Source: Vibrio ostreicida (lineage in GTDB: Bacteria; Pseudomonadota; Gammaproteobacteria; Enterobacterales; Vibrionaceae). Taken from it: DNA of 64,000 nucleotides. The first letter of the stretch is position 1; every line of letters starts with the position of its first letter. Shown in pieces: positions 9,227-19,036 of this stretch. Made by a program: the position numbers and the translations under genes. Where the stretch lies: contig NZ_JABEYA020000008.1 of the NCBI RefSeq assembly GCF_013074385.2, forward strand, positions 1-64,000, read 5' to 3'. The notes below the pieces were generated by a model. That model was not told the origin of the DNA, searched no databases, and worked only from the letters and a program-made list of their open reading frames with translations.

Positions 9227-9297
9227 GGCCATCACATGCTGGTATGTGTTGGCCTCTAAGCACCATACTGTTAACCAAGCAAAGACGTTGAGTATGG
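9227..9297 (+). other. Two successive hairpins between ylqF and the CobW gene
   Basis: The first stem pairs 9227-9237 with 9244-9254 (GGCCATCACAT / ATGTGTTGGCC, one mismatch). The second pairs CCATACT at 9263-9269 with AGTATGG at 9291-9297. Neither is followed by a T-run, so a simple terminator is unlikely. TATGGCC occurs at the base of both, which would also allow alternative pairing. The second stem ends 33 bases before the next start codon. Confidence 0.45.
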
Positions 9298-9330
9298 CCT
9301 TGTCCTAATATCATAAAGGTGGGTATCACA

Positions 9331-10302
9331 ATGAAAGTCCCTACGAATATCATCACGGGTTTCCTAGGAACGGGCAAAACCACGGCCATTCTCAACTTAC
9401 TGAAGACCAAACCTCACAATGAAAATTGGGCTGTTCTCGTTAACGAATTCGGTGAGATAGGTATCGACGGTGCGCTGTTAAATGATCATGGCGCGCTCAT
9501 TAAACAAGTCCCCGGGGGGTGCATGTGCTGCGCCGCTGGCGTCCCGCTGTCAGTCGCGGTCACCGCCTTACTTCGCACTCAACCTGATCGGTTACTTGTC
9601 GAGCCCACAGGGTTAGGTCATGCCCATAAAATGGTCGCAACATTAACATCATCACAGTTTAGTCATGTCATTGATCTCAGGGCGACTATCGGACTGGTCG
9701 ACCCAAGATACCTGTCCCAGTCTAAGTACATGGACAATCAAAACTTTAACGACCAACTGGCGATTTCAGATGTTGTGGTGGGTAACAAGGTCGATCAATG
9801 TCTCGCGAGTGATATCGAAATCTTCAATGATTGGGTCGCTAACCAGCAACCCGCCAAGATTTACAGTCAGCTGGTAAAACAAGGGAAATTTCCGATAGAG
9901 CTGCTGGACAACCCGAGGCTCGCGCAAGTTCCCCTAACCCACATCGAACCCCACCATCATAAAGCCGAATCCTCACCCTTGGCGCTGGATCCAAATCAAA
10001 TCATCTTGCGTAAAGAAAACAAAGGACAAGGATACTTTAGTTGTGGTTGGCTATTTAGTGCAAAGGTTATGTTTGGTTTCGATGCACTGTTTTCAATGTT
10101 GTCCGATATCACTGCCGATAGAGTAAAAGGCGTGATGAAAACGGAACGAGGTTACTATGAATTCAACCTCTGTGAGGGGGTAATGTCTGTCAACGAAATG
10201 GCCATTACGGACAGTGAAAGTCGTATTGAAGTGATTGATAAACAGCCGCTACCTTGGGATCAACTTGAAGATGTATTGAAACGCATTGCTGGTTTAGACT
10301 GA
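9331..10302 (+). CDS. CobW/YjiA family GTP-binding protein (metallochaperone type)
   Basis: A 323-residue G3E-family GTPase. It has a Walker A GFLGTGKTT (about 8-16), the metal-binding motif GGCMCC (about 60-65) that defines COG0523 proteins, and a base-recognition motif GNKVD near 150. The C-terminal CobW domain carries a short His cluster (EPHHHK). COG0523 proteins couple GTP hydrolysis to delivery of Zn or another metal to target enzymes; E. coli YjiA is the nearest well-known type. The ATG at 9331 is preferred over an in-frame GTG at 9319 because AAAGGTGG precedes it. No Zur-type operator was recognised upstream. Confidence 0.88.
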   Translation: MKVPTNIITGFLGTGKTTAILNLLKTKPHNENWAVLVNEFGEIGIDGALLNDHGALIKQVPGGCMCCAAGVPLSVAVTALLRTQPDRLLVEPTGLGHAHKMVATLTSSQFSHVIDLRATIGLVDPRYLSQSKYMDNQNFNDQLAISDVVVGNKVDQCLASDIEIFNDWVANQQPAKIYSQLVKQGKFPIELLDNPRLAQVPLTHIEPHHHKAESSPLALDPNQIILRKENKGQGYFSCGWLFSAKVMFGFDALFSMLSDITADRVKGVMKTERGYYEFNLCEGVMSVNEMAITDSESRIEVIDKQPLPWDQLEDVLKRIAGLD

Positions 10303-10770
10303 CATAACAAAGGCGCACCTTTCAGTGCGCCTCATCCCTCGTACTCAATCGTGAGCTTGCGGATCACAAAGTCTGATTTTGCTGAGTGACCATTTTGCGA
10401 GGATTCAACAATGTACTATGATTCCATCCAAATTGTAGGTAAGGCTCACTGTTCTCCATTCGGTCGATTCGATCTGCCTTACTCTTTAACTATGGTTCAA
10501 AGTCACTCGAGTTCAAGTCAATAAATGTGATCTTGACCTAACATTGGAAGTTTAAATACGCATCCATCACTCAACCTCCCTTTTATGATACTGCCACCTT
10601 GATAAGACACTGATTGATCGTTATTGACAAAAATAATGATGCACAGTTAAAAAATTGAGACGACAAAACAAATGGCCTTTCGCTTGATAATTAAATGTCA
10701 ATTGCGCCGCCACTCAATGACTTGCTATCATCAACCTTCAACCGGTCACAGTGGCAGGTAATCAACAAGG
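10303..10770. other. Intergenic region with a hairpin at its left end
   Basis: A stem AGGCGCAC / GTGCGCCT (10311-10318 with 10325-10332) sits just after the CobW stop and may end that transcript, although no T-run follows. The remaining 430 bases contain no convincing gene. A frame opening at 10695 overlaps the TDT gene out of phase and looks spurious. Confidence 0.5.
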
Positions 10771-11754
10771 ATGACGTACTTGAACTGGCGACGTTTTATA
10801 CAATTTCAGAGTGTGCCTCCGGCCCAGTCAGCACTGGCGCTGGGTATGATAGGCTTGGGGCAGGCGTGGGCACTTTATATCCCAGAAATTGGCGTGTTAT
10901 TAAGACCCTATATGGCCGCTGCTGGCGCGCTATTACTCTTTCCTGTACTGATGAGATATCTCACAAACTTCAATCGTTTTATGAGCGATATTCGCGATCC
11001 TCTGAGTGGCAGTCTAATGGCACCAATGAGCATGGCGCTCCTCATTTTATCGGATTACTTGGCCGTGGTCTCACCAATCATTGCCTACCCACTTTGGTTT
11101 GTTGCTCTGTGTTTACATCTCATTATGATGGCGATGTTTTTTTATTTTCAAATCATAAAATTTAAAATATCAAATATTGTTCCGAGTTGGTTCCTTTACC
11201 CCGTTGGCCTCATTAGCAGCTCATTGGCTGGAACCAAATTTGGCCACACAGTCTTTTCGGAAACTCTGGTCAATACCTGTATCACCATCTATTTCTTTAT
11301 GTTGCCTCTGGTTCTATATCGGCTGATGTTTGAAGGCATATTGCCACGCCGCGCCCGCCCAACACTGGCGATAATGGCCGCGCCGATTAATCTGACTCTT
11401 GCCAGCTACCTAGTAAACTTTCCTCAACCAGACCCCATTTTAACTGGTGCGTTAGCCGGCATCGCCATCACGATGACGTTGCTCATCTACCTGTGTTACT
11501 TTCGGCTGCTGCGGCTTAAGTTTCAACCCTCAATTGCCGCGGTCACTTTTCCTTCTGTGATCAGTGCCATTGCGATGCACCGACTGACCGTTTTTTTTGA
11601 ACACCAGTACCCTCAATGGTATTGGCTCCACAATTTCGGTTTTTTTGAGCTCAGCATTGCGACTGCCCTCGTCTTTTGGGTGTGTCTGGGCTACCTCAAA
11701 ATGTACTGGCCTGAAATATTGGTTGCGCCGAAAAGTCACGATAAGAGGGGTTAG
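10771..11754 (+). CDS. TDT family (TehA/SLAC1-like) transporter
   Basis: A 327-residue, almost entirely hydrophobic protein with about ten membrane helices, which is the length and layout of the tellurite-resistance/dicarboxylate (TDT) family. Diagnostic segments include an N-terminal PPAQSALALGMIGLG and a central FLYPVGLISSSLAGT. Members are anion channels or exporters (TehA, SLAC1, Mae1). The anion cannot be inferred. An AAGG lies directly against the ATG at 10771, which is closer than usual, so the exact start is uncertain. It is convergent with sbcC. Confidence 0.8.
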   Translation: MTYLNWRRFIQFQSVPPAQSALALGMIGLGQAWALYIPEIGVLLRPYMAAAGALLLFPVLMRYLTNFNRFMSDIRDPLSGSLMAPMSMALLILSDYLAVVSPIIAYPLWFVALCLHLIMMAMFFYFQIIKFKISNIVPSWFLYPVGLISSSLAGTKFGHTVFSETLVNTCITIYFFMLPLVLYRLMFEGILPRRARPTLAIMAAPINLTLASYLVNFPQPDPILTGALAGIAITMTLLIYLCYFRLLRLKFQPSIAAVTFPSVISAIAMHRLTVFFEHQYPQWYWLHNFGFFELSIATALVFWVCLGYLKMYWPEILVAPKSHDKRG

Positions 11755-11835
11755 CGCCAGACGCTCTCTTGTTTATGGTTGTCACACACAGACACAAAAG
11801 AGCAAATGATCAGGCATGTTTTTTAATATCCCCGT

Positions 11836-14800
11836 CTACGCCGGAGTCAGCGTCACTTTGCTGCCTTGCCGACTCGGCACGACATCAATTCTTAGTGACA
11901 ATTGTTCTTTGAGTTCACTGATGTGGGAGATAAGTCCAATCATTCGACCCGCTTGCTGCAAATCAATCAGCGTTTGAATCGCGAGATCGAGCGATTCCGG
12001 GTCAAGGCTGCCAAACCCTTCATCAATGAACAAGGTTTCAAGACGAATACCGCCACTGTATGACTGAACAACATCAGACAAACCTAATGCCAAAGCGAGG
12101 GCCGCCATAAAGGACTCCCCCCCAGACAGTGTCGCAACATCACGGGTTTTCCCTGTATAACCATCTTCGACACTCAGATCCAGACCTCGCCCCGCAACGC
12201 CTTTAAATCCTTCCGTCTTACGTACCAGTTGGTATCGTCCCTTGCTCATGAGCCGCAAGCGCTGTGATGCTTGAATCAAAACATCATCCAGAAGCACGCC
12301 TAAAACAAAGCGATGTAGACTCACTCTACTGCCCGTTTTCCCACTGGCTACATCATATAAGGTGCCGTAAACTTTATATTGCGCTTCGAGTTGCGTATTT
12401 TTTTGATGTAATTGTGTAATATCTTCGCGCACTTTTTCAATACGTTGGTGAAGAGAGCGAATACCGTCTAACGACGTCCGACATTGCTGATAATGTTGGT
12501 CAGCCTCATCTAACTTAACCTGCCATTGCTCGAGATCGGGAATGTGTGCATTCTTGAGCTGTTCAGTCAAATCTGACACGGTTTGTTCCAGTCTTGCTGC
12601 CATGTGCTCATACTCCGTAACCGCCTTTTGCCAATGCTCAATTTGTTGTTCGTCGGTCATGGCCGTTAAGTAATGCCGCTCTGACGAAAACTCACTGTTT
12701 TCAAGACATTGTAACCAAACATTGTGCTCGAATTGCTGCTGCTCACGCGCTTGCGTTAGGAGTTGTTTATTGGTATTGAATTGGCTTTCTAACTTGGTCA
12801 TCTCCAGCGCCATTTGTTGCGCCGATTGCTGTGCATTCTCTAGAGCGAGCGTTAGTGTTTCAATTGAAGACTGAAGGTTTTTGTATTGCTGTTTAACCAC
12901 ACTGATGGACGAGAACTGAGGATCAATACTACGACTCAATTTTTCACACTGCTGAATATGAATGTTCAACGCCGAATCGTTGGCAGACATGGTTTCTTTC
13001 AACTGATTGATCTTTATTTCACCCATGCTGCATCGTTTATTCAGTTCAAGGACCGACTGTTCCATTTTGAGTAAATCGATCAAAGACAGCTGGTGCAATC
13101 TTTCACGCTGAACGCTTAACCTCTGCTCAACCGTCAAACAACCTTCGCTCACAGCATCACTAAGTTCATGATTTAACTCATGGATAAGCTGACGGTTCTG
13201 ATCCTGTCGAATTCTGTGCTGTTCAAGTAAACTCTTGTATTGATTGTAGTCATCGAACGCCAAGCGTTCTTCCTGCCTAGCAAGCTGAACCGTATCTTTT
13301 GAGACATCATCACCAAACGTTTGTGCCGGTGAGGGGTGTTCCTGACTACCGCAAACGGGACAAGGCTGCTTATGTTTGAGTTTTTGTGCCAACACCGACG
13401 CCTGAGTATTGTGCCAGCACAATTCCAATTCATCGGCACGTTGCTGCTTGGCCTTGAGCGCTTGATGAGCCGTATCAACCTGAGTTTGCTTATCACGGAT
13501 TTGGTGGTCAAGAAGAGTGGCTTCCGCTTGCAGAGCACTGAGTTTTTTCAGGTCAGATAAGAGTCGCTGATTTTTCTCTATTTCCGCCTCTAACAGCACT
13601 TTTTCAGCAAGATCTTTGCGGGCTTGCTCCAATGCGTGAGTCTCTTTTTCCGCCTCACGCACCAGATTGCCTTTGAGTTCAGTATAGTGAGTAAGCGTTG
13701 CCTGATCCTTGTCCTTCTGGACGCGTTGCGTTTGAATGGCGGCTTCTAACTCCGCTTTATCCGCCAACTGACCCTTGATTTGATCCAACTGGAACAACTG
13801 TTGGTTGAGTTGAGGACGCTGATCAGCGTTGTTTTTTGCCTTGTCCAACATCCGTTGTTGGTGGTCTAAACCCCGCCGAGTATCTTGTTTTTCAATACTG
13901 ATGACGGAAAGCTTATCTTCAAACTCTTTGACCTGTGCATTCGCCGCTTGCCAGTTTTTGTAAGGTAACTCCAGTTTATTGGCCTGCAATGCGAGGTTGA
14001 GCTTATCCTTGTAGTCAATAACTTGAAACCGGTTATCCTGATGTTGTTTTAGGCACCGCTCCGCTTCGTCGAGTTTGCTAAACTGCTCAGCCAGCCTCTT
14101 TGCATTTTGAAACTCAGCCTTGATACTGTTCAGCATTTCCAACTTAATGTGTTCTTGTTCCTGAGCCACAGTGAACTCACGATTCAAGGCAACTTGCCGC
14201 TGAATCAATGCTGTTTCAGTCTCGACTTCAGCAACCTGCAGTGCCCCTCGGATTTGATGATCAAATTCCTCTTTCGCTTTGATGATCGAACCCGCTTTAT
14301 CTTTCAGCGCATACTCAATTTTTTTATAGACATCCGTTTGGAATAACTGGCCAAATATCGCTTCCCGATCTTTGGAACTGGCCAATAGTAACTCTCTAAA
14401 TTTACCTTGCGGGAGGACCATCACTTGCCTGAACTGGCTTTCGTTTAAGCCTAATAAAGCCGTGACCTCCGTTTTGACCTCCGCCGTTTTGCTGGTTAAA
14501 AGGCGCGCTTCTTGGGAAACATCGTACAGCGACGCGGTGTGTTTACGTGTTGTCATTCCCTCCCCTCGTGATTTCGGGGCTTGTTGTTCAGGTGAACGAA
14601 TAACACGATAGCGTTTATCTTTAAGTCCAAACTCCAGTTCAACTTCCGTTAATAACTGTTCCGCCGCCTGATCACATCGCATTTGTATGCCTTGGCGTTC
14701 ATTACTCGTGGTTTCTCCGTACAACGCATAACAAATGGCATCAAGAATGGACGTTTTTCCAGATCCTGTCGGACCATTAATCAGGAATAAAGGGTGACTG

Positions 14801-14877
14801 CCGAGAAGGGTAAAATCAATGTCTTCTTTGGTGGCAAAAGGACCAAACGCTTGCATGGTCAATTTCATCGGTTTCAT
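11836..14877 (-). CDS. sbcC: Exonuclease SbcCD, subunit C (SMC-like ATPase)
   Basis: A 1013-residue Rad50/SbcC protein. Walker A NGPTGSGKTSILDAICYA is near residue 34, long coiled coils occupy about 180-860, and the zinc hook CPVCG is near 507. The ABC signature LSGGESFMAALALALGLSD and Walker B LFIDEGFGSLD lie near 905-960. With SbcD it forms the nuclease that cleaves hairpins, long palindromes and protein-blocked DNA ends. The start at 14877 lies 14 bases after the sbcD stop, giving the usual sbcD-sbcC operon. Length and motifs are complete. Confidence 0.96.
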   Translation of the reverse strand: MKPMKLTMQAFGPFATKEDIDFTLLGSHPLFLINGPTGSGKTSILDAICYALYGETTSNERQGIQMRCDQAAEQLLTEVELEFGLKDKRYRVIRSPEQQAPKSRGEGMTTRKHTASLYDVSQEARLLTSKTAEVKTEVTALLGLNESQFRQVMVLPQGKFRELLLASSKDREAIFGQLFQTDVYKKIEYALKDKAGSIIKAKEEFDHQIRGALQVAEVETETALIQRQVALNREFTVAQEQEHIKLEMLNSIKAEFQNAKRLAEQFSKLDEAERCLKQHQDNRFQVIDYKDKLNLALQANKLELPYKNWQAANAQVKEFEDKLSVISIEKQDTRRGLDHQQRMLDKAKNNADQRPQLNQQLFQLDQIKGQLADKAELEAAIQTQRVQKDKDQATLTHYTELKGNLVREAEKETHALEQARKDLAEKVLLEAEIEKNQRLLSDLKKLSALQAEATLLDHQIRDKQTQVDTAHQALKAKQQRADELELCWHNTQASVLAQKLKHKQPCPVCGSQEHPSPAQTFGDDVSKDTVQLARQEERLAFDDYNQYKSLLEQHRIRQDQNRQLIHELNHELSDAVSEGCLTVEQRLSVQRERLHQLSLIDLLKMEQSVLELNKRCSMGEIKINQLKETMSANDSALNIHIQQCEKLSRSIDPQFSSISVVKQQYKNLQSSIETLTLALENAQQSAQQMALEMTKLESQFNTNKQLLTQAREQQQFEHNVWLQCLENSEFSSERHYLTAMTDEQQIEHWQKAVTEYEHMAARLEQTVSDLTEQLKNAHIPDLEQWQVKLDEADQHYQQCRTSLDGIRSLHQRIEKVREDITQLHQKNTQLEAQYKVYGTLYDVASGKTGSRVSLHRFVLGVLLDDVLIQASQRLRLMSKGRYQLVRKTEGFKGVAGRGLDLSVEDGYTGKTRDVATLSGGESFMAALALALGLSDVVQSYSGGIRLETLFIDEGFGSLDPESLDLAIQTLIDLQQAGRMIGLISHISELKEQLSLRIDVVPSRQGSKVTLTPA

Positions 14878-14891
14878 GGCGTACCCTTATG

Positions 14892-16028
14892 CTAATCCGT
14901 TTTTTGGTGGAGTTGCTTGATAATATCGATGACGGCCTTATTCTGAGCGTCATCAAGCTCGCTCTCTTGCGCCTCCAGAAAAAAATCACGAAACATATCC
15001 ACTTCACTTCTGGCCAGTTTTGTTGATGCCATCTGCTGATCAACACCAATAAGCATACCCGGCTTCTCTAGATGAAGTACATTAGGGTAAACCGAGCGCA
15101 ATTTCTCCATTGGGTTAAGAATGGCGTGTTTATCCATCAAACGTACCAGAAGGTAATCTTCTTTTCGCTCATCGATTTCACCACCTTGTAGTATCTGGTC
15201 TAACGTCCCTTCAAGAATGCGCATTTGATGCGGGGCGACCAAATCAATATGGGTCGCAGATTTAAACCCTTTCTTGTCCAATTCAACCAGAGTCATGCCC
15301 TTTTTTTGATGCTGCTCCGAAAAACTGTATTTCATCAAGGATCCTGAATAGCGAATGTAATCCTCGCCCTTTTTCTGTGGTTGATGAAGGTGTCCAAGCG
15401 CAACATAATCGAAGTCCAAAAAGTGTTCGTGACTCACCCGATCAGAGCCGCCAACGGAGAGGGGGCGTTCAGAGTCGGACTCTATCGCACCATCAACGAA
15501 ACAATGGCTAATGAGGACATTCTTATGCTCGGGTTTAAAGGCTTGTTTAATTTCCGATGCCAGTAGTTTATGGGCCTCATCATGCGTGGTGACATGTTGT
15601 GCAAAATGGTGACGAACAGACTCAGGATCGTTATAGGGCATACCGTAAAAAGCCACCGGCCCTATGTCACTGTCCATCACGACAGGCTGACACATATGAT
15701 GAAAGCCCGACAGGATATGCAGGCCTGAACCCTTCATCTGCTCAGAACCAAAGCCTAAACGCTCAGCCCCATCGTGATTGCCAGGTATCATGATCATGGG
15801 GACCTTCAAGTCACCACATACTCGAATCACGAACTGATTCATCAACTCTATCGCTGCAGTCGGTGGCACTGAACGATCGTAAATATCCCCAGCCACCACC
15901 AGCGCATCGACCTCATTTGACGCGATATAGTCAGCGAGTTGTTTGAGTACGAGCTTTTGATCATCGATCAAAGATACATTATGGAATTGACGGCCTAAAT
16001 GCCAGTCTGAGGTGTGAAGAAACTTCAT
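14892..16028 (-). CDS. sbcD: Exonuclease SbcCD, subunit D (Mre11-like nuclease)
   Basis: A 378-residue calcineurin-like phosphoesterase with the full set of Mre11/SbcD metal-binding motifs: SDWHLGR (about residue 7), AGDIYDR (about 46), GNHDGAERLG (about 84), ISHCFVDG (about 150) and GHLHQPQ (about 192). It is the nuclease subunit of SbcCD and is first in a two-gene operon with sbcC. The promoter is presumably in the 115-base spacer 16029-16143, which I did not resolve. Confidence 0.96.
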   Translation of the reverse strand: MKFLHTSDWHLGRQFHNVSLIDDQKLVLKQLADYIASNEVDALVVAGDIYDRSVPPTAAIELMNQFVIRVCGDLKVPMIMIPGNHDGAERLGFGSEQMKGSGLHILSGFHHMCQPVVMDSDIGPVAFYGMPYNDPESVRHHFAQHVTTHDEAHKLLASEIKQAFKPEHKNVLISHCFVDGAIESDSERPLSVGGSDRVSHEHFLDFDYVALGHLHQPQKKGEDYIRYSGSLMKYSFSEQHQKKGMTLVELDKKGFKSATHIDLVAPHQMRILEGTLDQILQGGEIDERKEDYLLVRLMDKHAILNPMEKLRSVYPNVLHLEKPGMLIGVDQQMASTKLARSEVDMFRDFFLEAQESELDDAQNKAVIDIIKQLHQKTD

Positions 16029-16143
16029 GTTAGGGCTACATTGTTATCATCATTCAGTCGAATGATATTACCACTCTGGATGGCACACTATCCAGAATGG
16101 ACTTAAGAATAAAAGGTTTACTGACCGCTAAAAACGGGGCGCG

Positions 16144-17235
16144 TTAAGAATAACGGGTGTGTTTCTGACAAAAAGCAATCGCTCGGTCAAGCAACTCTAG
16201 TGCCGACAATTCACTGGCTGGCAAAGCACGATCACTTTGTCCCAGAGGCGTGACTCGTTGACCCCACTTGATGTGCCCAGCCCCCCAAGTTAACCCCGCC
16301 CCAAAAGCCGCCAGCAGTAGGTTATCTCCCGGCTTAACAAAACCCTGTTCTAACGCTTCACAAAGCGCAATAGGAACGGTTGCTGCGGACGTATTCCCAT
16401 ACTTATGGATATTAACGAACGCTTTATCCTGACTGATGCCTGAGATGTCACACAAGGTCTGGATAATACGAATATTGGCTTGGTGAGGAATCACCACATC
16501 AATGTCATCAGTGGACAGTTGGCTGCGTGATAATACGCTTTGGGCCGCCGCTCCCATCCCTTTTACCGCACGCTTGAAAATCTCTTTGCCAACAAAGTCA
16601 AAGGGCCAATATCCGTTATCTGCGGCAAAGCGGTCCATTGAGGTGCCAAACTTGGGCACCGCTAGGATATCCCTTCCCTTAGAATCACAACCGATTTGTG
16701 CCTGATGCAAACCTGTCGGGTTTTCTGTTTTACTCAACACCACCGCACCGGCACCATCACCAAATAACACCGCGGTGTCACGCATTGTCCAGTCAATGAA
16801 AAACGACAGCCGTTCTGCCCCAATCACCAGCGCTTTTTGGTAATTCCCTGCCTGAATCATGCGTGTGGCAGTTTCAAGGCTATAAATAAACCCCGTACAA
16901 GCCGCATTCAAGTCAAAGGCCGTTGTTCCATCCATTTCAAGATTTTGTGATACCTTCGAAGCCGTATTGGGTATCATAGAGTCCGACGAGCAAGTGGCCA
17001 CAATCAACAAATCGATGTCTTTAGCTTCAATACCTGCACACGCTAAAGCGTGCTGTGCGGCAACGGTCGCTAAGTCAGAGGTGTTGACATGACTGATCCT
17101 TCTGTTTTCAATCCCCGTGCGAGATCGGATCCAATCATCTGTGGTATCCAAAAAGGTACTTAAATCATGATTGGAAAGAGTCGTCGGTGGCAGGCATTTA
17201 CCCCAACCTATAATTTCTGCATAGAATCTTGTCAT
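16144..17235 (-). CDS. 3-oxoacyl-ACP synthase III (FabH-like, extended C-terminus)
   Basis: A 363-residue KAS III enzyme. The catalytic triad is intact: Cys in AACTGFIY, His in [10 protein letters not shown] and Asn in [17 protein letters not shown] condenses an acyl-CoA with malonyl-ACP to start fatty acid synthesis. ATG 17235 ([12 protein letters not shown]) is chosen because AAAAGGCA precedes it and FabH proteins begin there. Relative to housekeeping FabH (about 317 residues) it has a tail of about 40 residues after the usual GAGLTWGAG end. Vibrio species often carry such a second FabH beside trxC. It could be a specialised synthase with a different primer preference. Confidence 0.88.
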   Translation of the reverse strand: MTRFYAEIIGWGKCLPPTTLSNHDLSTFLDTTDDWIRSRTGIENRRISHVNTSDLATVAAQHALACAGIEAKDIDLLIVATCSSDSMIPNTASKVSQNLEMDGTTAFDLNAACTGFIYSLETATRMIQAGNYQKALVIGAERLSFFIDWTMRDTAVLFGDGAGAVVLSKTENPTGLHQAQIGCDSKGRDILAVPKFGTSMDRFAADNGYWPFDFVGKEIFKRAVKGMGAAAQSVLSRSQLSTDDIDVVIPHQANIRIIQTLCDISGISQDKAFVNIHKYGNTSAATVPIALCEALEQGFVKPGDNLLLAAFGAGLTWGAGHIKWGQRVTPLGQSDRALPASELSALELLDRAIAFCQKHTRYS

Positions 17236-17406
17236 TAGTTGCCTTTTTTCACTGATCGAAGACCAAAGCTCACTGGAAAGATTGTGGCTTTTTTCTGAGA
17301 TAACGTCCATTTTGCTTTCTGAGTATACAGAGCGACTATCTGTGATGTCATCTCTAAGATAAAATAGCCTTCACATTTATTTATAAAACAAAGATGAGAG
17401 GCCCTT

Positions 17407-17839
17407 ATGACCACATTTAATACGCGATGCCCATCATGCTCCGGTGTCAACCGTGTTCCTATAAAGAGAGCTTCAGAAACGCCAAAATGCGGCAAGTGCC
17501 AATCTCCGCTGCTCGATAATGGCCCCATCGAAGGCACGCTGCAGAATTTCGATGCCATTTTGGAGTAAGCAACCCGTTGTGGTCGATTTTTGGGCATCCT
17601 GGTGCAATCCATGCGTTGGTTTCGCTCCGATATTCTCTGACGTGTCCCATGAACGAAGGCATCAAATCAGATTTGTAAAAGTGGATACCGAGAACCAGCA
17701 AGCGCTCGCAGCTAAATACCAAATCAGAAGCTTACCAACCCTTATGATATTTGAAGAGGGCAAAAGAATAGATTCAGTCAGCGGAGCTTTACCCAAAGGT
17801 CAATTTGAGCAATGGCTCAATCAAGCGATAAACAAGTAA
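17407..17839 (+). pseudogene. trxC: Thioredoxin 2 (trxC), interrupted by a frameshift
   Basis: The frame from ATG 17407 (SD GAGAGG) encodes the TrxC zinc-finger part (CPSC, CGKC) and then LQNFDAILE, and stops at TAA 17566. One base further (+1 frame) the thioredoxin domain continues as KQPVVVDFWASWCNPC and runs to 17839. Joined, the product is about 143 residues and matches TrxC end to end. The active site is CNPC instead of the common CGPC. The disruption may be a recent mutation, an assembly error, or recoding at the GAG-TAA junction. It is divergent from the FabH-like gene, a conserved Vibrio arrangement. Confidence 0.88.
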
Positions 17840-17893
17840 CTTACGCCAACGAGAAACACCCCACAATCCTACACACCAAGTTGACCTCTTAAC

Positions 17894-17913
17894 GGGCATC
17901 GCAACAGATGCCC
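17894..17913 (+). terminator. Hairpin downstream of trxC
   Basis: Stem GGGCATC / GATGCCC with a six-base loop (GCAACA), followed by TTCTCCT. It lies about 55 bases after the trxC stop. The T-run is weak. Confidence 0.55.
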
Positions 17914-17998
17914 TTCTCCTACTGAGCGAACCTTCTACACTTAACGTAGAACAGGCATAGACGTATTCATTTTTTACGGTGGTAACTGGAGAATAAGC

Positions 17999-18436
17999 AT
18001 GCGCTACTTATTGCTAGTCGGACTCCTAATACAAAGCATTGGCTGGTCGTGGGGATTCCCGACTTATATGACTAATGGCACACACCGCAGCGTCATTTAT
18101 TTCGCTCCGACCAATGATGAACATGTCCAACGTTTTCTTCTTGAAACACTCATCAATGAATGTGAGTTAACCGATAGAGATGTCATCACTCTTGTTGTTA
18201 CTCAGGATGGCTTTACCATACCCACTTGGCTGAAACGCGAGTTCGATCTGACGCACATGTTTCACAACTATAGAATTGAACCCGACAAACATACGGCTAT
18301 TTTGATTGGTAAAGATGGCGCAGAGAAACTGCGTTGGGGGAAAAAAACCAACTGGGAGTTTATTAAAGAGACGATAGATTTAATGCCAATGCGCCGAGCT
18401 GAAATGGCACAAAGAACCAGTCCTTGCTCGGCGTAA
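17999..18436 (+). CDS. DUF4174 domain protein, exported
   Basis: A 145-residue protein with an N-terminal signal peptide (hydrophobic 3-17, cleavage probably after WGF or nearby). The rest matches the DUF4174 pattern, with a strand RSVIYFAPTNDE, then YRIEPDKHTAILIGKDGAEKLRWGKK and a final DLMPMRRAEM. The domain looks thioredoxin-like in secondary structure, but no CxxC is present. Function is unknown. It is a single gene between trxC and a long AT-rich spacer. Confidence 0.8.
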   Translation: MRYLLLVGLLIQSIGWSWGFPTYMTNGTHRSVIYFAPTNDEHVQRFLLETLINECELTDRDVITLVVTQDGFTIPTWLKREFDLTHMFHNYRIEPDKHTAILIGKDGAEKLRWGKKTNWEFIKETIDLMPMRRAEMAQRTSPCSA

Positions 18437-19036
18437 AGAAGCGTGTTTGCCCCTTTTCTTTTGTATTCCCCACCGGCCTAAAGTGGGCTTAAAAACCCTA
18501 TTATCTATACGATATTGTCTCAATCAAGATTAAAAACGATCGCCACTTTAATAAAACGTTCACGTTTATCGAATACACTATTTTTCATATTGTCACTAGA
18601 TTTGGTTATTAAATCAATTTAATAACCTCAACGCAATGACCTTAATTTTAATAGGGTAAAAGTGTCGTTGAAACGCCCGTTCAGATTGATAAAGCGTTGA
18701 GTATAAAGTAAAAATATATTCATCATTAAAAAGTAAAAATTACAAACTTAATCCTTAAAAAACCTTTCTAAATTAACAATTAACAGTTGATTAACATTAT
18801 CTAATTTAAATATCACTAAACTAATGCGAACACAAAACGATCAGAAAGTTATCTTCATTGTGATCAGAAACACATTAATGTCAGTTTCATTGCTATAAAT
18901 TCATACAAAACAACACGGGAAAATGAACACTAATTAATATTATATAACTCAAAGACAAAACGGCTTAATTAAGACAATCACCCAATAATAAATATAGTAA
19001 ATCCTCTGGATTAAAAAACTATAAATAGGTAGTAGA
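18437..19036. other. AT-rich 600-base spacer upstream of the toxin locus
   Basis: No gene recognised. The stretch is much richer in A+T than the flanking genes, with many TTAA and AATTAA tracts, as is common for H-NS-silenced horizontally acquired loci. A CRP-like site lies at 18859-18874. The start at 19037 has only a weak GGTAG ribosome site. Confidence 0.5.
18859..18874. promoter_or_regulatory. Candidate CRP binding site upstream of the toxin gene
   Basis: TGTGATCAGAAACACA matches the CRP consensus TGTGA-N6-TCACA at nine of the ten core bases. It lies about 165 bases upstream of the XaxA-like start codon. No -10 box was assigned, so activation or repression is not inferred. Confidence 0.4.

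Noticed and set aside
10695..11165. A 156-codon frame overlapping the TDT transporter gene
   Set aside because: It runs out of phase inside a clear membrane protein gene and its translation has no family resemblance; it is a shadow frame.
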